Source of the DNA: Oceanobacillus sojae
GTDB taxonomy: Bacteria; Bacillota; Bacilli; Bacillales; Amphibacillaceae
NCBI RefSeq assembly: GCF_007991515.1
Contig: NZ_BJYM01000020.1
Span: 31,543-95,542 of the forward strand
Length of the DNA: 64,000 nt
Reading direction: 5' to 3'
Position numbers and translations under genes: made by a program. Under the pieces are notes generated by a model. It made no database searches. It saw nothing but the letters and a program-made list of their open reading frames with translations, and was not told the origin of the DNA. Below are positions 16,778 through 25,235 of the stretch, one piece after another (positions within the stretch are counted from its first letter, which is position 1; every line of letters starts with the position of its first letter).

Positions 16778-18397
16778 GTGAATATCAAGAAGAAATTTAT
16801 TATCTTAGCGGCGGTGCCATTCATCGCATTAGCCGCATGTAATAAAGGAAATAACAGTGATGTCGGCGGCAGTGAAGAGGCTTTAAATAATTTAAATACA
16901 GAAGGCATGCCAATTGTGGATGACACAGTTGAATTAGAAATCTTTGCCGGTAAAGCAGCAACAACAGCGGACGATTGGAATGACGTTTTACTTTTAAATG
17001 AATATGAAGAAATGACAAATATGGATATTACATGGAATATGGTACCGGCAGATGGGCTAGAGGAAAAACGAAATCTGGCTCTTGCAAGCGGGGATTTACC
17101 GGATGTTTTCTACTCTGCCAACCTGCCAGTTTCCGATGTTCAAAAGTACGGTGGTCAAGGCACATTTATCCCTTTGAATGATTTGATTGAAGAATACGCG
17201 CCAAATATTAAAAAGGTTCTGGATGAAAACCCGGATATCCGAAAAGGAATTACATTTCCGGATGGAAATATTTATTCTATTCCGACCGTTTACTCACCAG
17301 ATTTTTCATCCTTACTAATTGGGGCTAAAGGATGGGTGAATGGAGACTGGTTAGAGCAGCTGGACATGGATAACCCGGAGACAACAGATGAATTCTATGA
17401 ATATTTAAAAGCGGTAAAAGAAACAGACCTAAATGGCAATGGAAAAAATGATGAGATTCCATTAAGCAGTGTAGCGGAAATGTCCCGTATTATTCACTGG
17501 ATATCTGGAGCATTCGGCGTTCAAAATCGCGGGCAGCTTCATACTTTGATTGACAGTGATCCAGATTCAGGGGATATCCGTTTCTACCCTATTGATGATC
17601 AGTATAAAGAAATGTTGACGTATCTGAATAAGCTTTATGAGGAAGAGCTGATTGAGCAGAATATTTATTCCTTAGAGGTTGATCAGCACTTGGCAAATGC
17701 AGCAGATGATCTTTATGGAGCTGTACAGTTCTATAATCCGATGGAATTGTACGGGAAAGAAGTAGGCGGCCAGTTTATTCCGGGGAATGCGCTGGAAGGT
17801 CCGGATGGTACGAAAATGTACACAGGAATTACCTCTCCTGTCCTTTCATTGGGTAATTTCCTGATTACAAGTGAAAATGAAAACCCGGAAGCTACGTTGA
17901 GATGGATTGATTATTTCTGGAGCGAGGAAGGGCAAAAAATGTTTTTCATGGGTATTGAAGGTGTGACCTATGAGGAAACAGAGGAAGGTCCGAAGCTGAC
18001 AGAGGAAATTACAGATAACTCGGAGGGGTTAACGCTGACGCAGGCACTGGCGGAATATATTATTAATCCGGGCGGAAATCATCCGGTTATTATCACAGAT
18101 GACTTTTTTACCGGCTCTGAGAATGCGCCAACTGATGTAGAAGCTGCAGAGCAATTAGAACCGTATTTAATTGAAGAAATTTGGCCGGCGTTTACGTATA
18201 CAGCAGAAGAAAATGACCGTATTGCTGTACTGGAAACAGATTTACAGAAATATGTAGAAGAAATGCAGGCTGGTTTTATTACAGGGGAGAATGATTTCTC
18301 TGAATGGGATGCATATGTGGAGACTGTGAAGAACATGGGCTATGACGAATACATGGAAATCCAGCAAGCCGCTTATGAACGCTATAAAGAAAATTAA
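16778..18397 (+). CDS. Carbohydrate ABC transporter substrate-binding lipoprotein, copy 2
   Basis: Paralogue of the preceding lipoprotein, 539 residues, with lipobox LAAC (Cys21). The GTG start at 16778 is preceded by GGAGG. It shares VGGSEEAL-NLN-EGMPIV, NLALASGDLPD, FPDGNIY and PGNALEGPDG with copy 1, while surface segments differ. Two adjacent binding proteins serving one permease pair suggest two related ligands or affinities. A 14-bp perfect hairpin lies between this gene and the permease genes and may hold binding-protein mRNA levels above permease levels. Confidence 0.9.
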   Translation: MNIKKKFIILAAVPFIALAACNKGNNSDVGGSEEALNNLNTEGMPIVDDTVELEIFAGKAATTADDWNDVLLLNEYEEMTNMDITWNMVPADGLEEKRNLALASGDLPDVFYSANLPVSDVQKYGGQGTFIPLNDLIEEYAPNIKKVLDENPDIRKGITFPDGNIYSIPTVYSPDFSSLLIGAKGWVNGDWLEQLDMDNPETTDEFYEYLKAVKETDLNGNGKNDEIPLSSVAEMSRIIHWISGAFGVQNRGQLHTLIDSDPDSGDIRFYPIDDQYKEMLTYLNKLYEEELIEQNIYSLEVDQHLANAADDLYGAVQFYNPMELYGKEVGGQFIPGNALEGPDGTKMYTGITSPVLSLGNFLITSENENPEATLRWIDYFWSEEGQKMFFMGIEGVTYEETEEGPKLTEEITDNSEGLTLTQALAEYIINPGGNHPVIITDDFFTGSENAPTDVEAAEQLEPYLIEEIWPAFTYTAEENDRIAVLETDLQKYVEEMQAGFITGENDFSEWDAYVETVKNMGYDEYMEIQQAAYERYKEN

Positions 18398-18425
18398 AAG
18401 CTTGTCAATTTGAACTGAAGTTGAA

Positions 18426-18463
18426 TTTATCGATGGCTGGATCTATGTTCAGCCATCGATAAA
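18426..18463 (+). other. Perfect 14-bp intercistronic hairpin between binding-protein and permease genes
   Basis: TTTATCGATGGCTG and CAGCCATCGATAAA pair around a 10-nt loop. No U-run follows; instead the permease ribosome site AGGGGG begins directly after it. It resembles mRNA-stabilising or processing hairpins in malE-malF-type operons and could also limit permease translation. Confidence 0.65.
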
Positions 18464-18477
18464 TAGGGGGTTAAAGA

Positions 18478-19425
18478 ATGAAGGGAGTAAAAAATGACGT
18501 TTCTGTGCCAGCCCAGAGTAAATTTTATCAAGTAAAAAAGAACTTCGCCCGAAATTGGCAAATATATGTTTTCTTACTTCCGGCGGTTGCGTATTTTATC
18601 TTATTACATTATATCCCAATGTATGGCGTGCAGATTGCCTTCAAAAACTTTTTTGCCAACCTTGGAATCTGGGGAAGTCCCTGGGTCGGGTTTGATCACT
18701 TCGAGCGTTTTTTTAATTCATACTATTTTTGGAGACTGCTTAAAAATACGTTGATATTAAGTGCGTATCAATTAATCTTATTTCCATTGCCTATTATTTT
18801 GGCACTCTCCCTGCATGAAGTGAAAAATAGTATATTTAAGAGATGGGCTCAAACATTAACCTATGCTCCGCACTTTATTTCCGTCGTTGTTGTAGTAGGA
18901 ATGATTGTTATCTTTTTAGACCCTACAACCGGCTTAGTGAACCGTCTTATTTTATTCTTTGGCGGAGATCCTGTAAATTTTCTGACAAGCCCAGGCTGGT
19001 TCAGACATGTTTTTACATGGTCCGGTGTCTGGCAGACTCTCGGATGGGGGTCTATTATTTACCTGGCAGCATTATCCGGTGTTAATCCCGAATTACATGA
19101 AGCAGCAAAAGTGGATGGTGCATCAAGGCTGCAGCGCATTTTTCATATTAATATCCCAAGTATTCTTCCGACGATTGTTGTGTTATTTATTTTAAACATC
19201 GGCAGCTTTATGACAGTCGGCTTTGAAAAAGTATTACTTATGCAAAATAATTTAAATGCCAAAACATCTGATGTGATCCAGACATTTGTGTATCAGACGG
19301 GTCTCTTGGAAGGGCAATACAGTTTTGCGGCAGCTATCGGACTGTTCGATTCAGCAATCAACATTGCACTGCTTGTCTTATTTAACTCTGTAGCCAGAAA
19401 GGTAAGCGATAACAGTCTATGGTAA
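18478..19425 (+). CDS. Carbohydrate ABC transporter permease, LplB/YtcP-like first subunit
   Basis: The 315-residue polytopic protein has about six membrane segments: LPAVAYFILLHYIPMYGVQIAFKNF at the N-terminus, then GFDHFERFF, and the EAA loop ELHEAAKVDGASRLQRIFHINIP near residue 205. This is the MalF-like partner typical of systems with very long binding proteins. AGGGGG stands 7 nt before the ATG. It is followed 13 bp later by its MalG-like partner. No ATPase gene is in the operon, so a shared MsmX-type ATPase encoded elsewhere is expected, as for many B. subtilis sugar importers. Confidence 0.9.
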   Translation: MKGVKNDVSVPAQSKFYQVKKNFARNWQIYVFLLPAVAYFILLHYIPMYGVQIAFKNFFANLGIWGSPWVGFDHFERFFNSYYFWRLLKNTLILSAYQLILFPLPIILALSLHEVKNSIFKRWAQTLTYAPHFISVVVVVGMIVIFLDPTTGLVNRLILFFGGDPVNFLTSPGWFRHVFTWSGVWQTLGWGSIIYLAALSGVNPELHEAAKVDGASRLQRIFHINIPSILPTIVVLFILNIGSFMTVGFEKVLLMQNNLNAKTSDVIQTFVYQTGLLEGQYSFAAAIGLFDSAINIALLVLFNSVARKVSDNSLW

Positions 19426-19438
19426 GGAGGTTTGGAAG

Positions 19439-20326
19439 ATGAAGAGGTTTACGTTGTCGGATAGAGGGTTTGATCTGATAAATACGATATTTCTTCTCAT
19501 AATTTTAGTATTAATTGTCTACCCATTAATTTTTGTTCTAAGTGCCTCTATCAGTGATCCGCAGGCAGTCAGCTCTGGTAAAATGTGGCTATGGCCGGTC
19601 GATATTACATTTAAAGGGTATGAGCGTGTATTTGCCAACGATGCCATCTGGCTTGGATACAGAAATACCATTATTTATACCGTTGTAGGAACGGCCATTC
19701 ATTTATTTGTGTTGTTACCGTGCGCCTATGCTTTATCACGTAAAGAATTAATGGCGAAGAAGCTTATCCTTTGGTTTGTGTTATTTACAATGTTGTTTAA
19801 TGGAGGTTTAATTCCAACTTACCTCGTTGTGAAGTCAATGGGAATGCTTGATACGATGTGGGCGATTATTATTCCGAACGTTGTAGGGGCTTGGTCTATT
19901 CTTGTAGCAAGAGCCTTTTTTCAGCAAAGTATTCCAGATCAATTAGTGGAAGCATCCAAAATTGACGGTGCCTCTGATTTCTATATTTTTATCCGGATGG
20001 TATTACCTCTGTCTCTGCCAATTATTGCAGTCATGGCGTTGTTTCATGCAGTGAATTTATGGAACCAGTATTTTAACGCATTGATTTATTTATCAGATCG
20101 TGATAAGTATCCGCTGCAGTTAATTTTAAGAGAGATTCTGGTGGTGAATCAAATGCAGCTGAATGACCCGGGTGGATCAGCGGAATCACTGGTAGATCAG
20201 GTGAAAACAGCCGGTCTTATCAAATATGCAGTGATTATTGTATCATCGCTGCCATTATTATTAATATATCCATTTGTCCAACGATTTTTTGTTCAGGGTG
20301 TTTTAATAGGCTCGATTAAAGAATAG
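19439..20326 (+). CDS. Carbohydrate ABC transporter permease, LplC/YtcP-like second subunit
   Basis: MalG-type permease of 295 residues. It starts with a cytosolic segment, a first helix (IFLLIILVLIVYPLIFVLSAS), then a periplasm-side loop and the EAA loop LVEASKIDGASDFYIFIRMVLP. The C-terminal PFVQRFFVQGVLIGSIKE is typical of this family. The GGAGG ribosome site overlaps the end of the preceding permease gene region, and the two proteins should form the heterodimeric channel. Confidence 0.9.
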   Translation: MKRFTLSDRGFDLINTIFLLIILVLIVYPLIFVLSASISDPQAVSSGKMWLWPVDITFKGYERVFANDAIWLGYRNTIIYTVVGTAIHLFVLLPCAYALSRKELMAKKLILWFVLFTMLFNGGLIPTYLVVKSMGMLDTMWAIIIPNVVGAWSILVARAFFQQSIPDQLVEASKIDGASDFYIFIRMVLPLSLPIIAVMALFHAVNLWNQYFNALIYLSDRDKYPLQLILREILVVNQMQLNDPGGSAESLVDQVKTAGLIKYAVIIVSSLPLLLIYPFVQRFFVQGVLIGSIKE

Positions 20327-20377
20327 GAAAGAATCCGGCAGTTGGGAAAGGAGTTTAGAAGGATTGGAGAGGTTACG

Positions 20378-20995
20378 ATGAGTGGTTTTATTGATGGATA
20401 TTATCGATTTGCCGTATGGGTTACCAAATTTGCTTATCTAAATTTACTATGGATTGCTTTCTCGCTGCTCGGACTTGGTTTATTTGGTTTATTTCCTGCT
20501 ACGGCAGCGATGTTTGCAGTGGTAAGAAAGTGGATTAATGGAGAGAAGGATATACCTGTATTTCATGTTTTTTGGAGGTCCTATAAAAAAGAATTTCTAA
20601 AAATAAATATTTTAGGATATATTTTGGCTGGAACAGGCTATTTGATGACAATGGAATTTCAAATTTTACGGACACAGGAGCATATCGCATATACGATGGC
20701 AAGTTTTGCAGTTGTTGGCTTATTTTTGTTATTATTTGTGATTGCTCTCTATCTTTTCCCAATCTTTGTACATTTTCAACTACGCACATTGGACTATATT
20801 AAATGGGCATTACTCATCGGAATTGGACATCCTTTATTAACGGTGTTTCTTCTTGGAATTATTATCGCTTTAACGTATCTTTCGTTTATGACAATCCCTG
20901 CGTTATTATTTTTCTTCGGGGGAAGTATATTCGCATATATCATCATGTGGGGTGTTCATTTAACCTTCTCAAAAATGGAAGAAACCCTTGCGTAA
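20378..20995 (+). CDS. YesL family (DUF624) membrane protein
   Basis: A 205-residue protein with about five membrane helices and the DUF624 pattern FPATAAMFAVVRKWINGE followed by FWRSYKKEFLKINILG. I chose the ATG at 20378 because GGAGAGG at 20366-20372 precedes it; the longer frame from 20342 would place that ribosome site inside the gene. YesL proteins are commonly encoded beside LplB/LplC-type sugar importers. Their role is unproven, though an accessory function for transport has been proposed. Confidence 0.82.
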   Translation: MSGFIDGYYRFAVWVTKFAYLNLLWIAFSLLGLGLFGLFPATAAMFAVVRKWINGEKDIPVFHVFWRSYKKEFLKINILGYILAGTGYLMTMEFQILRTQEHIAYTMASFAVVGLFLLLFVIALYLFPIFVHFQLRTLDYIKWALLIGIGHPLLTVFLLGIIIALTYLSFMTIPALLFFFGGSIFAYIIMWGVHLTFSKMEETLA

Positions 20996-21019
20996 AATAG
21001 ATATGGAGGTGCTTAAGAA

Positions 21020-22171
21020 TTGGTACGATCAGGTCTGGATATTTTTTTAGAAAAAGGATATAAGCGGGTGGAGGGTCTGCGGATTGGTCTCGTTACCAAT
21101 ATGACAGGTGTGAATGGAAGGCTTCAGCCCGCTGTCGATTTATTTGCTGAACATCCGGGAATTACCCTTGTTGCCTTATACGGTCCTGAACATGGTATTC
21201 GCGGAGATGCGAAAGAAGGGCAGAAAGTAACATCTTCAATTGATAACGCCACAGGATTACCTGTTTACAGCTTGTATGGTGAAATGAGAAAACCGAGTAA
21301 AGAAATGCTGGCAGATGTGGATGCCCTCATATTCGATTTACAGGATATCGGCTCCAGATACTATACGTATATTTATACAATGGCTTATGTTATGGAAGCC
21401 TGTATGGAATACGGAAAAAAACTGATTGTCCTTGACCGGCCCAACCCTGTTTCCGGGCTGGAAATGGAGGGAAATCTGGTAGAAAAAGAATTACGTTCCT
21501 TTGTGGGTTTACTTCCAATCCCGAATCGTCACGGTATGACGATAGGGGAATTGGCATTATTATTCAAAAATGAGTTTGCTTATTCATGTGATCTTTCTAT
21601 CATACCGATGGAAGGCTGGAAACGCAGTATGTATTTTGATGATACGAGTTTATTTTGGGTTCCACCGTCTCCGAATACACCTGCTATCGATACAGCTGTT
21701 TTATATCCTGGCACTTGCCTTATCGAAGGGACGAATGTATCCGAGGGGAGAGGGACCGCAAAGCCATTTGAATGGATTGGGGCTCCATTTATCGACGGGC
21801 AGAAGCTGGCAAAAGTGTATAACGATAAAAAAATACCCGGGGTCCTGGCCCGCCCTGTTTCTTTTGTTCCCACCTATCAAAAACATGAAGGTGAACCCTG
21901 CAGCGGCGTGCAGCTTCATATTGAAAACCGCAATAAGCTGCATTCCTTAAAGGCAGGTCTAGCCTTAGTTGAAACAATCGCAAATTTATATCCCAACCAA
22001 TTTCAGTTTATCCAAAATGAAAATGGGAAGTATTTCTTTGATTTACTGGCGGGAACAAAACGATTAAGAAAATATATTTTAGATGGGGAAGCGGAAAGCT
22101 ATTTGGAGGAAAGTCAACAAGAGCTGGAACTATTTAAAAAAATGAGGAAAAAATATCTTTTATACCGTTAG
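21020..22171 (+). CDS. namZ: NamZ-type exo-beta-N-acetylmuramidase (DUF1343/GH171), without signal peptide
   Basis: The 383-residue protein belongs to DUF1343, now GH171, whose B. subtilis member NamZ (YbbC) removes MurNAc from the non-reducing end of peptidoglycan chains. Family segments are LVTNMTGV, ALYGPEHGIRGDAKEG, LIFDLQDIGSRYYTYI, DRPNPV, and EGTNVSEGRGTAKPFEW. It starts at TTG 21020, 9 nt after GGAGGT. Unlike secreted NamZ, it begins MVRSGLDIFLEKGYKRV with no signal, so it should be cytosolic. With NagZ and GH20 it could strip imported glycans alternately of MurNAc and GlcNAc. Confidence 0.9.
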   Translation: MVRSGLDIFLEKGYKRVEGLRIGLVTNMTGVNGRLQPAVDLFAEHPGITLVALYGPEHGIRGDAKEGQKVTSSIDNATGLPVYSLYGEMRKPSKEMLADVDALIFDLQDIGSRYYTYIYTMAYVMEACMEYGKKLIVLDRPNPVSGLEMEGNLVEKELRSFVGLLPIPNRHGMTIGELALLFKNEFAYSCDLSIIPMEGWKRSMYFDDTSLFWVPPSPNTPAIDTAVLYPGTCLIEGTNVSEGRGTAKPFEWIGAPFIDGQKLAKVYNDKKIPGVLARPVSFVPTYQKHEGEPCSGVQLHIENRNKLHSLKAGLALVETIANLYPNQFQFIQNENGKYFFDLLAGTKRLRKYILDGEAESYLEESQQELELFKKMRKKYLLYR

Positions 22172-22225
22172 AAGAAATACAGCTTCGATGAGAGAAAAAG
22201 AAATGAGTTGATCATATTGCCTTTT

Positions 22226-23092
22226 ATGAACGGTGGAATAACAAGAATGAACGAGATGCTGCCCAGTCTCCCCCCATCTGAAAAAAAGATTGCTGAATAC
22301 ATTTTAAAGAATCCGGAATCGGCTATATCATTAACTGCAAAGGAGCTTGGGAAACGCAGTGAAACAAGCGGGGCAGCAGTAATTCGATTATGCAAGTCTT
22401 TGAATCTGAAAGGCTTCCATGATTTAAAAATCCGCATCGCAGGTGATTTGCAAAGCAAAGAAGAATACGGCTTCCGCGACATTGATCCCGATGAGACATC
22501 TTTATCCATTATTGAAAAAATGACGAATAACAGTATTCAAACAATACGGGAAACAGCACAATTAATTGATATTGATCAGCTGCAGGAAGGTATACAATCG
22601 ATGAATGATGCATCAAAAATACTATTTATCGGTATTGGTGCATCAGGAATGATTGCTCAGGATGCGGTACAAAAATTTATTCGGATTAATAAAAATGCCT
22701 ATGCATTTGAAGATATGCATACGGCAGCATTAGTGCTGGCCAATATGAGTGAAAATGATGTCGTTGTCGGTATTTCTTTTTCTGGAGAAACCATTGAAAT
22801 TGCAAATATGCTTCACCTTGCTAAAAAAAGAGGGGTGAAAACAATCAGTCTGACAAAATACGGGAAATGGCCTGTCACGGAGCATGCAGATATCAAATTG
22901 TATACGTCTACGACAAGAGAGCCTATTTTCCGAAGCGGAGCTACATCCTCCAGGATAGCACAGTTGCAGGTTATGGATATTTTATTTATGAGTGTGGCAG
23001 CATTGCAGTATCCTGTTACAGTGAAGCACCTGGATGAAACAAGGGCTGCTGTTGATTTCTTTAAACAAGGAAATGAAAAGATAAAAAAATAA
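22226..23092 (+). CDS. murR: MurR-like RpiR family regulator with SIS domain
   Basis: This is a regulator of 288 residues. An N-terminal RpiR helix-turn-helix (LPPSEKKIAEYILKNPE, SGAAVIRLCKSLNLKGFHDLKIRIAGDL) is followed by a SIS sugar-phosphate domain (FIGIGASGMIAQDA, GISFSGETIEIA). It resembles B. subtilis MurR over the full length, including the N-terminal GG motif, so I start at ATG 22226 (MNGGITRMNEMLPSLPPSE) rather than the upstream TTG 22208. MurR represses MurNAc use and responds to MurNAc 6-phosphate. No murQ etherase is in the window, so later steps must be encoded elsewhere. Confidence 0.88.
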   Translation: MNGGITRMNEMLPSLPPSEKKIAEYILKNPESAISLTAKELGKRSETSGAAVIRLCKSLNLKGFHDLKIRIAGDLQSKEEYGFRDIDPDETSLSIIEKMTNNSIQTIRETAQLIDIDQLQEGIQSMNDASKILFIGIGASGMIAQDAVQKFIRINKNAYAFEDMHTAALVLANMSENDVVVGISFSGETIEIANMLHLAKKRGVKTISLTKYGKWPVTEHADIKLYTSTTREPIFRSGATSSRIAQLQVMDILFMSVAALQYPVTVKHLDETRAAVDFFKQGNEKIKK

Positions 23093-23198
23093 GGATGCTA
23101 ATGAATGCGTTTTTATTTGGGTTTTATTACGGTATGATAAAAGAAATAAATAAATTTTAGTATCAACACCCATCCAAAAAAAGAAGGGATAATCAATA

Positions 23199-24152
23199 AT
23201 GAGGTTAGAACCATGGAATGAAGAGCGGATAGAAGATATTGTTCAATTATGGAATCAGGAAATTGGAGCCGGATTTCCAATGCGTAAAGAGTTATTTAAA
23301 CAAAATAGTTTCACTGACGAAAATATATGCAGTATAGCCTCAATGATTGCCGTCGATAATGAAGATAATGTTATCGGATTTGTTGCCGCAAAAATATATC
23401 AAGAAAAAGAGAAGATTGGTATGAGCAGGACGACCGGATGGATTCAGGTGCTTCTTGTCAGCCGGAAGCACAGAAACCAGGGCATAGGCTCAAAATTATT
23501 AGCAAACGCTGAAACATATTTAAAGGCCGCTGGTGCAAATCAAATTCTCTTGGGGCGCGACCCATGGCATTATTTCCCTGGTATTCCGGATGAAATGGTG
23601 GAAACAAAAGCCTGGTTTGCTCATAAAGGATATGAAAATAATGGTACTGAGCATGACATGATTAGAAAGTATAACGTTAATAATGAAATAAAAACCCCGA
23701 AAATAGAGGGGGTAGAATTTAGCGTTTTAAAGCTGGGAGAGAAGGAATTATTCCTTGAATTTTTACATCGCTGTTTCCCGGGAAGATGGGAATATGAAGC
23801 GATTCATTATTTTCAAAAAGGCGGTACAGGAAGAGAATTTGCTATTTTAAAGAAAGAGGAAAGAATCATTGGGTTCTGTCGCATGAATGATGAAAAATCC
23901 TTGTTAATTGCTCAAAATGTATACTGGGCGCCTTTGTTCAAGGAGAGCTTAGGCGGTATTGGACCTTTAGGAGTAGATGAGAGGGAACGCGGACAAGGAT
24001 ACGGCTTGGCAATAGTTGAAGCGGCTATTTCATTTTTAAGGCAGCGTGGTATTTCTCGCATTGTAATTGACTGGACAGGGCTGGTGGGATTTTATAATTT
24101 ATTAGGGTATGATGTTTGGAAAACATATGCTGCGTATAAAAAAGATATCTAA
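23199..24152 (+). CDS. Double-domain GNAT acetyltransferase
   Basis: The protein of 317 residues has two GNAT folds. The first contains VLLVSRKHRNQGIGSKLL near residue 85-100, and the second GPLGVDERERGQGYGLAIVEAA near residue 255-275; both match the acetyl-CoA pyrophosphate loop (R/Q-x-x-G-x-G/A). In B. subtilis a GNAT gene (ybbJ) also lies next to the murR/nagZ/namZ cluster, so an amino-sugar or muropeptide substrate is possible, but not shown. It is separated from murR by 106 bp and followed by a terminator. Confidence 0.82.
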   Translation: MRLEPWNEERIEDIVQLWNQEIGAGFPMRKELFKQNSFTDENICSIASMIAVDNEDNVIGFVAAKIYQEKEKIGMSRTTGWIQVLLVSRKHRNQGIGSKLLANAETYLKAAGANQILLGRDPWHYFPGIPDEMVETKAWFAHKGYENNGTEHDMIRKYNVNNEIKTPKIEGVEFSVLKLGEKELFLEFLHRCFPGRWEYEAIHYFQKGGTGREFAILKKEERIIGFCRMNDEKSLLIAQNVYWAPLFKESLGGIGPLGVDERERGQGYGLAIVEAAISFLRQRGISRIVIDWTGLVGFYNLLGYDVWKTYAAYKKDI

Positions 24153-24185
24153 CATACTTATTTTTTATAAATAATTACTATTTTA

Positions 24186-24226
24186 CAAAGTGCTTTCCTG
24201 AAAATAACAGGATGGCGCTTTTTATA
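24186..24226 (+). terminator. Intrinsic terminator after the GNAT gene
   Basis: AAAGTGC-TT-TCCTG pairs with CAGGA-TG-GCGCTTT (one G-U, a two-base internal loop) and is followed by TTTTATATTTC. The rest of the gap to 24473 holds a possible second hairpin (ACAGGT/ACCTGT near 24335-24365) and the palindrome listed separately. Confidence 0.6.
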
Positions 24227-24447
24227 TTTCTTTTTTCGTTTAACTAGTCATGGCAGCATCGCAGTCACCTAGTTCCTTTGTATAGCACAGATATCATGCA
24301 GCTTTTGGAAGTATTTATTCATTTTATTACAGGTGGCTGTGAACGATAAATAAATACAACCTGTTTTATTATTTTTCCTTTTACAGTTGTCATTTTAAAA
24401 AATACATGTTAAAGTTCTAAATATAAAAATCATATACAAGATGTTAA

Positions 24448-24461
24448 ATCACATATGTGAT
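24448..24461. promoter_or_regulatory. Perfect 14-bp palindrome before the IclR gene
   Basis: ATCACATATGTGAT is fully palindromic and ends directly before the ribosome site GGAGGAG (24463-24469). It is a good candidate autoregulatory operator for the IclR regulator that follows. Confidence 0.5.
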
Positions 24462-24473
24462 GGAGGAGATTTT

Positions 24474-25235
24474 ATGTCAGTTAAATCCGCAGAACGTGTT
24501 TTAAGAATTTTTGAATTATTAAGTGCAAATATTGATGGGATGACAATTAAAGAAATTAGTGAAACTTTGCAGCTACCACAAAGCAGTACATCAGGGTTAA
24601 TAAAAACACTGCTTAATGAAAATTACTTATCAGTTAATCAGCAGAATCACTTTATTTTAGGACCGAAACTTATTCCGGTGGGAAATGCAGCAATGGAGTC
24701 CCTAGATATATCTTCTTTAGGGCATTCTTCTTTAAAAGAATTAATGGAATTAATTGAAGAAACTGTATTTATGGCAGTGCTGGCAGATCAAGAGCTGGTT
24801 TATGTTGCTAAAATTGACAGTAACCGTTCAATCAGAACTTCAGCTTACCCAGGGGGACAGAAGCCGCTATATTGCACAGGACTTGGAAAGGCTTACCTGG
24901 CATTTATGAATGAAGCTGACCGGGCTGACTATTTAAATACTATTGAATTAAAGCCAATTACGAAGCAGACAATCACTGATAAAGAAAAATTAGAGGAGAA
25001 GCTCCAAGAATACAAACAGCAGGGATATTCCATTGATAATGAGGAAAATGAAGACGGTCTTTACTGTTTAGCAGCACCAATATTTGATATGAAGGGAGCT
25101 ATCCAAGCAGCAATTAGTGTAGCTGGACCTAAAGAGAGGATGCTTAGACAGGAAGATAGCATTATTAAGCATTTAAAGCAAAAAGCAAATGATATTTCCG
25201 CAAAACTGGGATATGTGCGTAAGGAAGGTGTGTAA
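24474..25235 (+). CDS. IclR family regulator of the galactonate/KDG operon
   Basis: IclR-type regulator of 253 residues: an N-terminal winged helix (SAERVLRIFELL, TIKEISETLQLPQSSTSGLIKTLL), then an effector domain. GGAGGAG 5 nt before ATG 24474 decides the start; an upstream in-frame ATG at 24441 would swallow the palindrome and ribosome site. The stop codon is directly followed by the kdgK-like ATG. It most likely represses the operon and is relieved by galactonate, 2-keto-3-deoxy-galactonate or a phosphorylated form. Confidence 0.88.
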   Translation: MSVKSAERVLRIFELLSANIDGMTIKEISETLQLPQSSTSGLIKTLLNENYLSVNQQNHFILGPKLIPVGNAAMESLDISSLGHSSLKELMELIEETVFMAVLADQELVYVAKIDSNRSIRTSAYPGGQKPLYCTGLGKAYLAFMNEADRADYLNTIELKPITKQTITDKEKLEEKLQEYKQQGYSIDNEENEDGLYCLAAPIFDMKGAIQAAISVAGPKERMLRQEDSIIKHLKQKANDISAKLGYVRKEGV

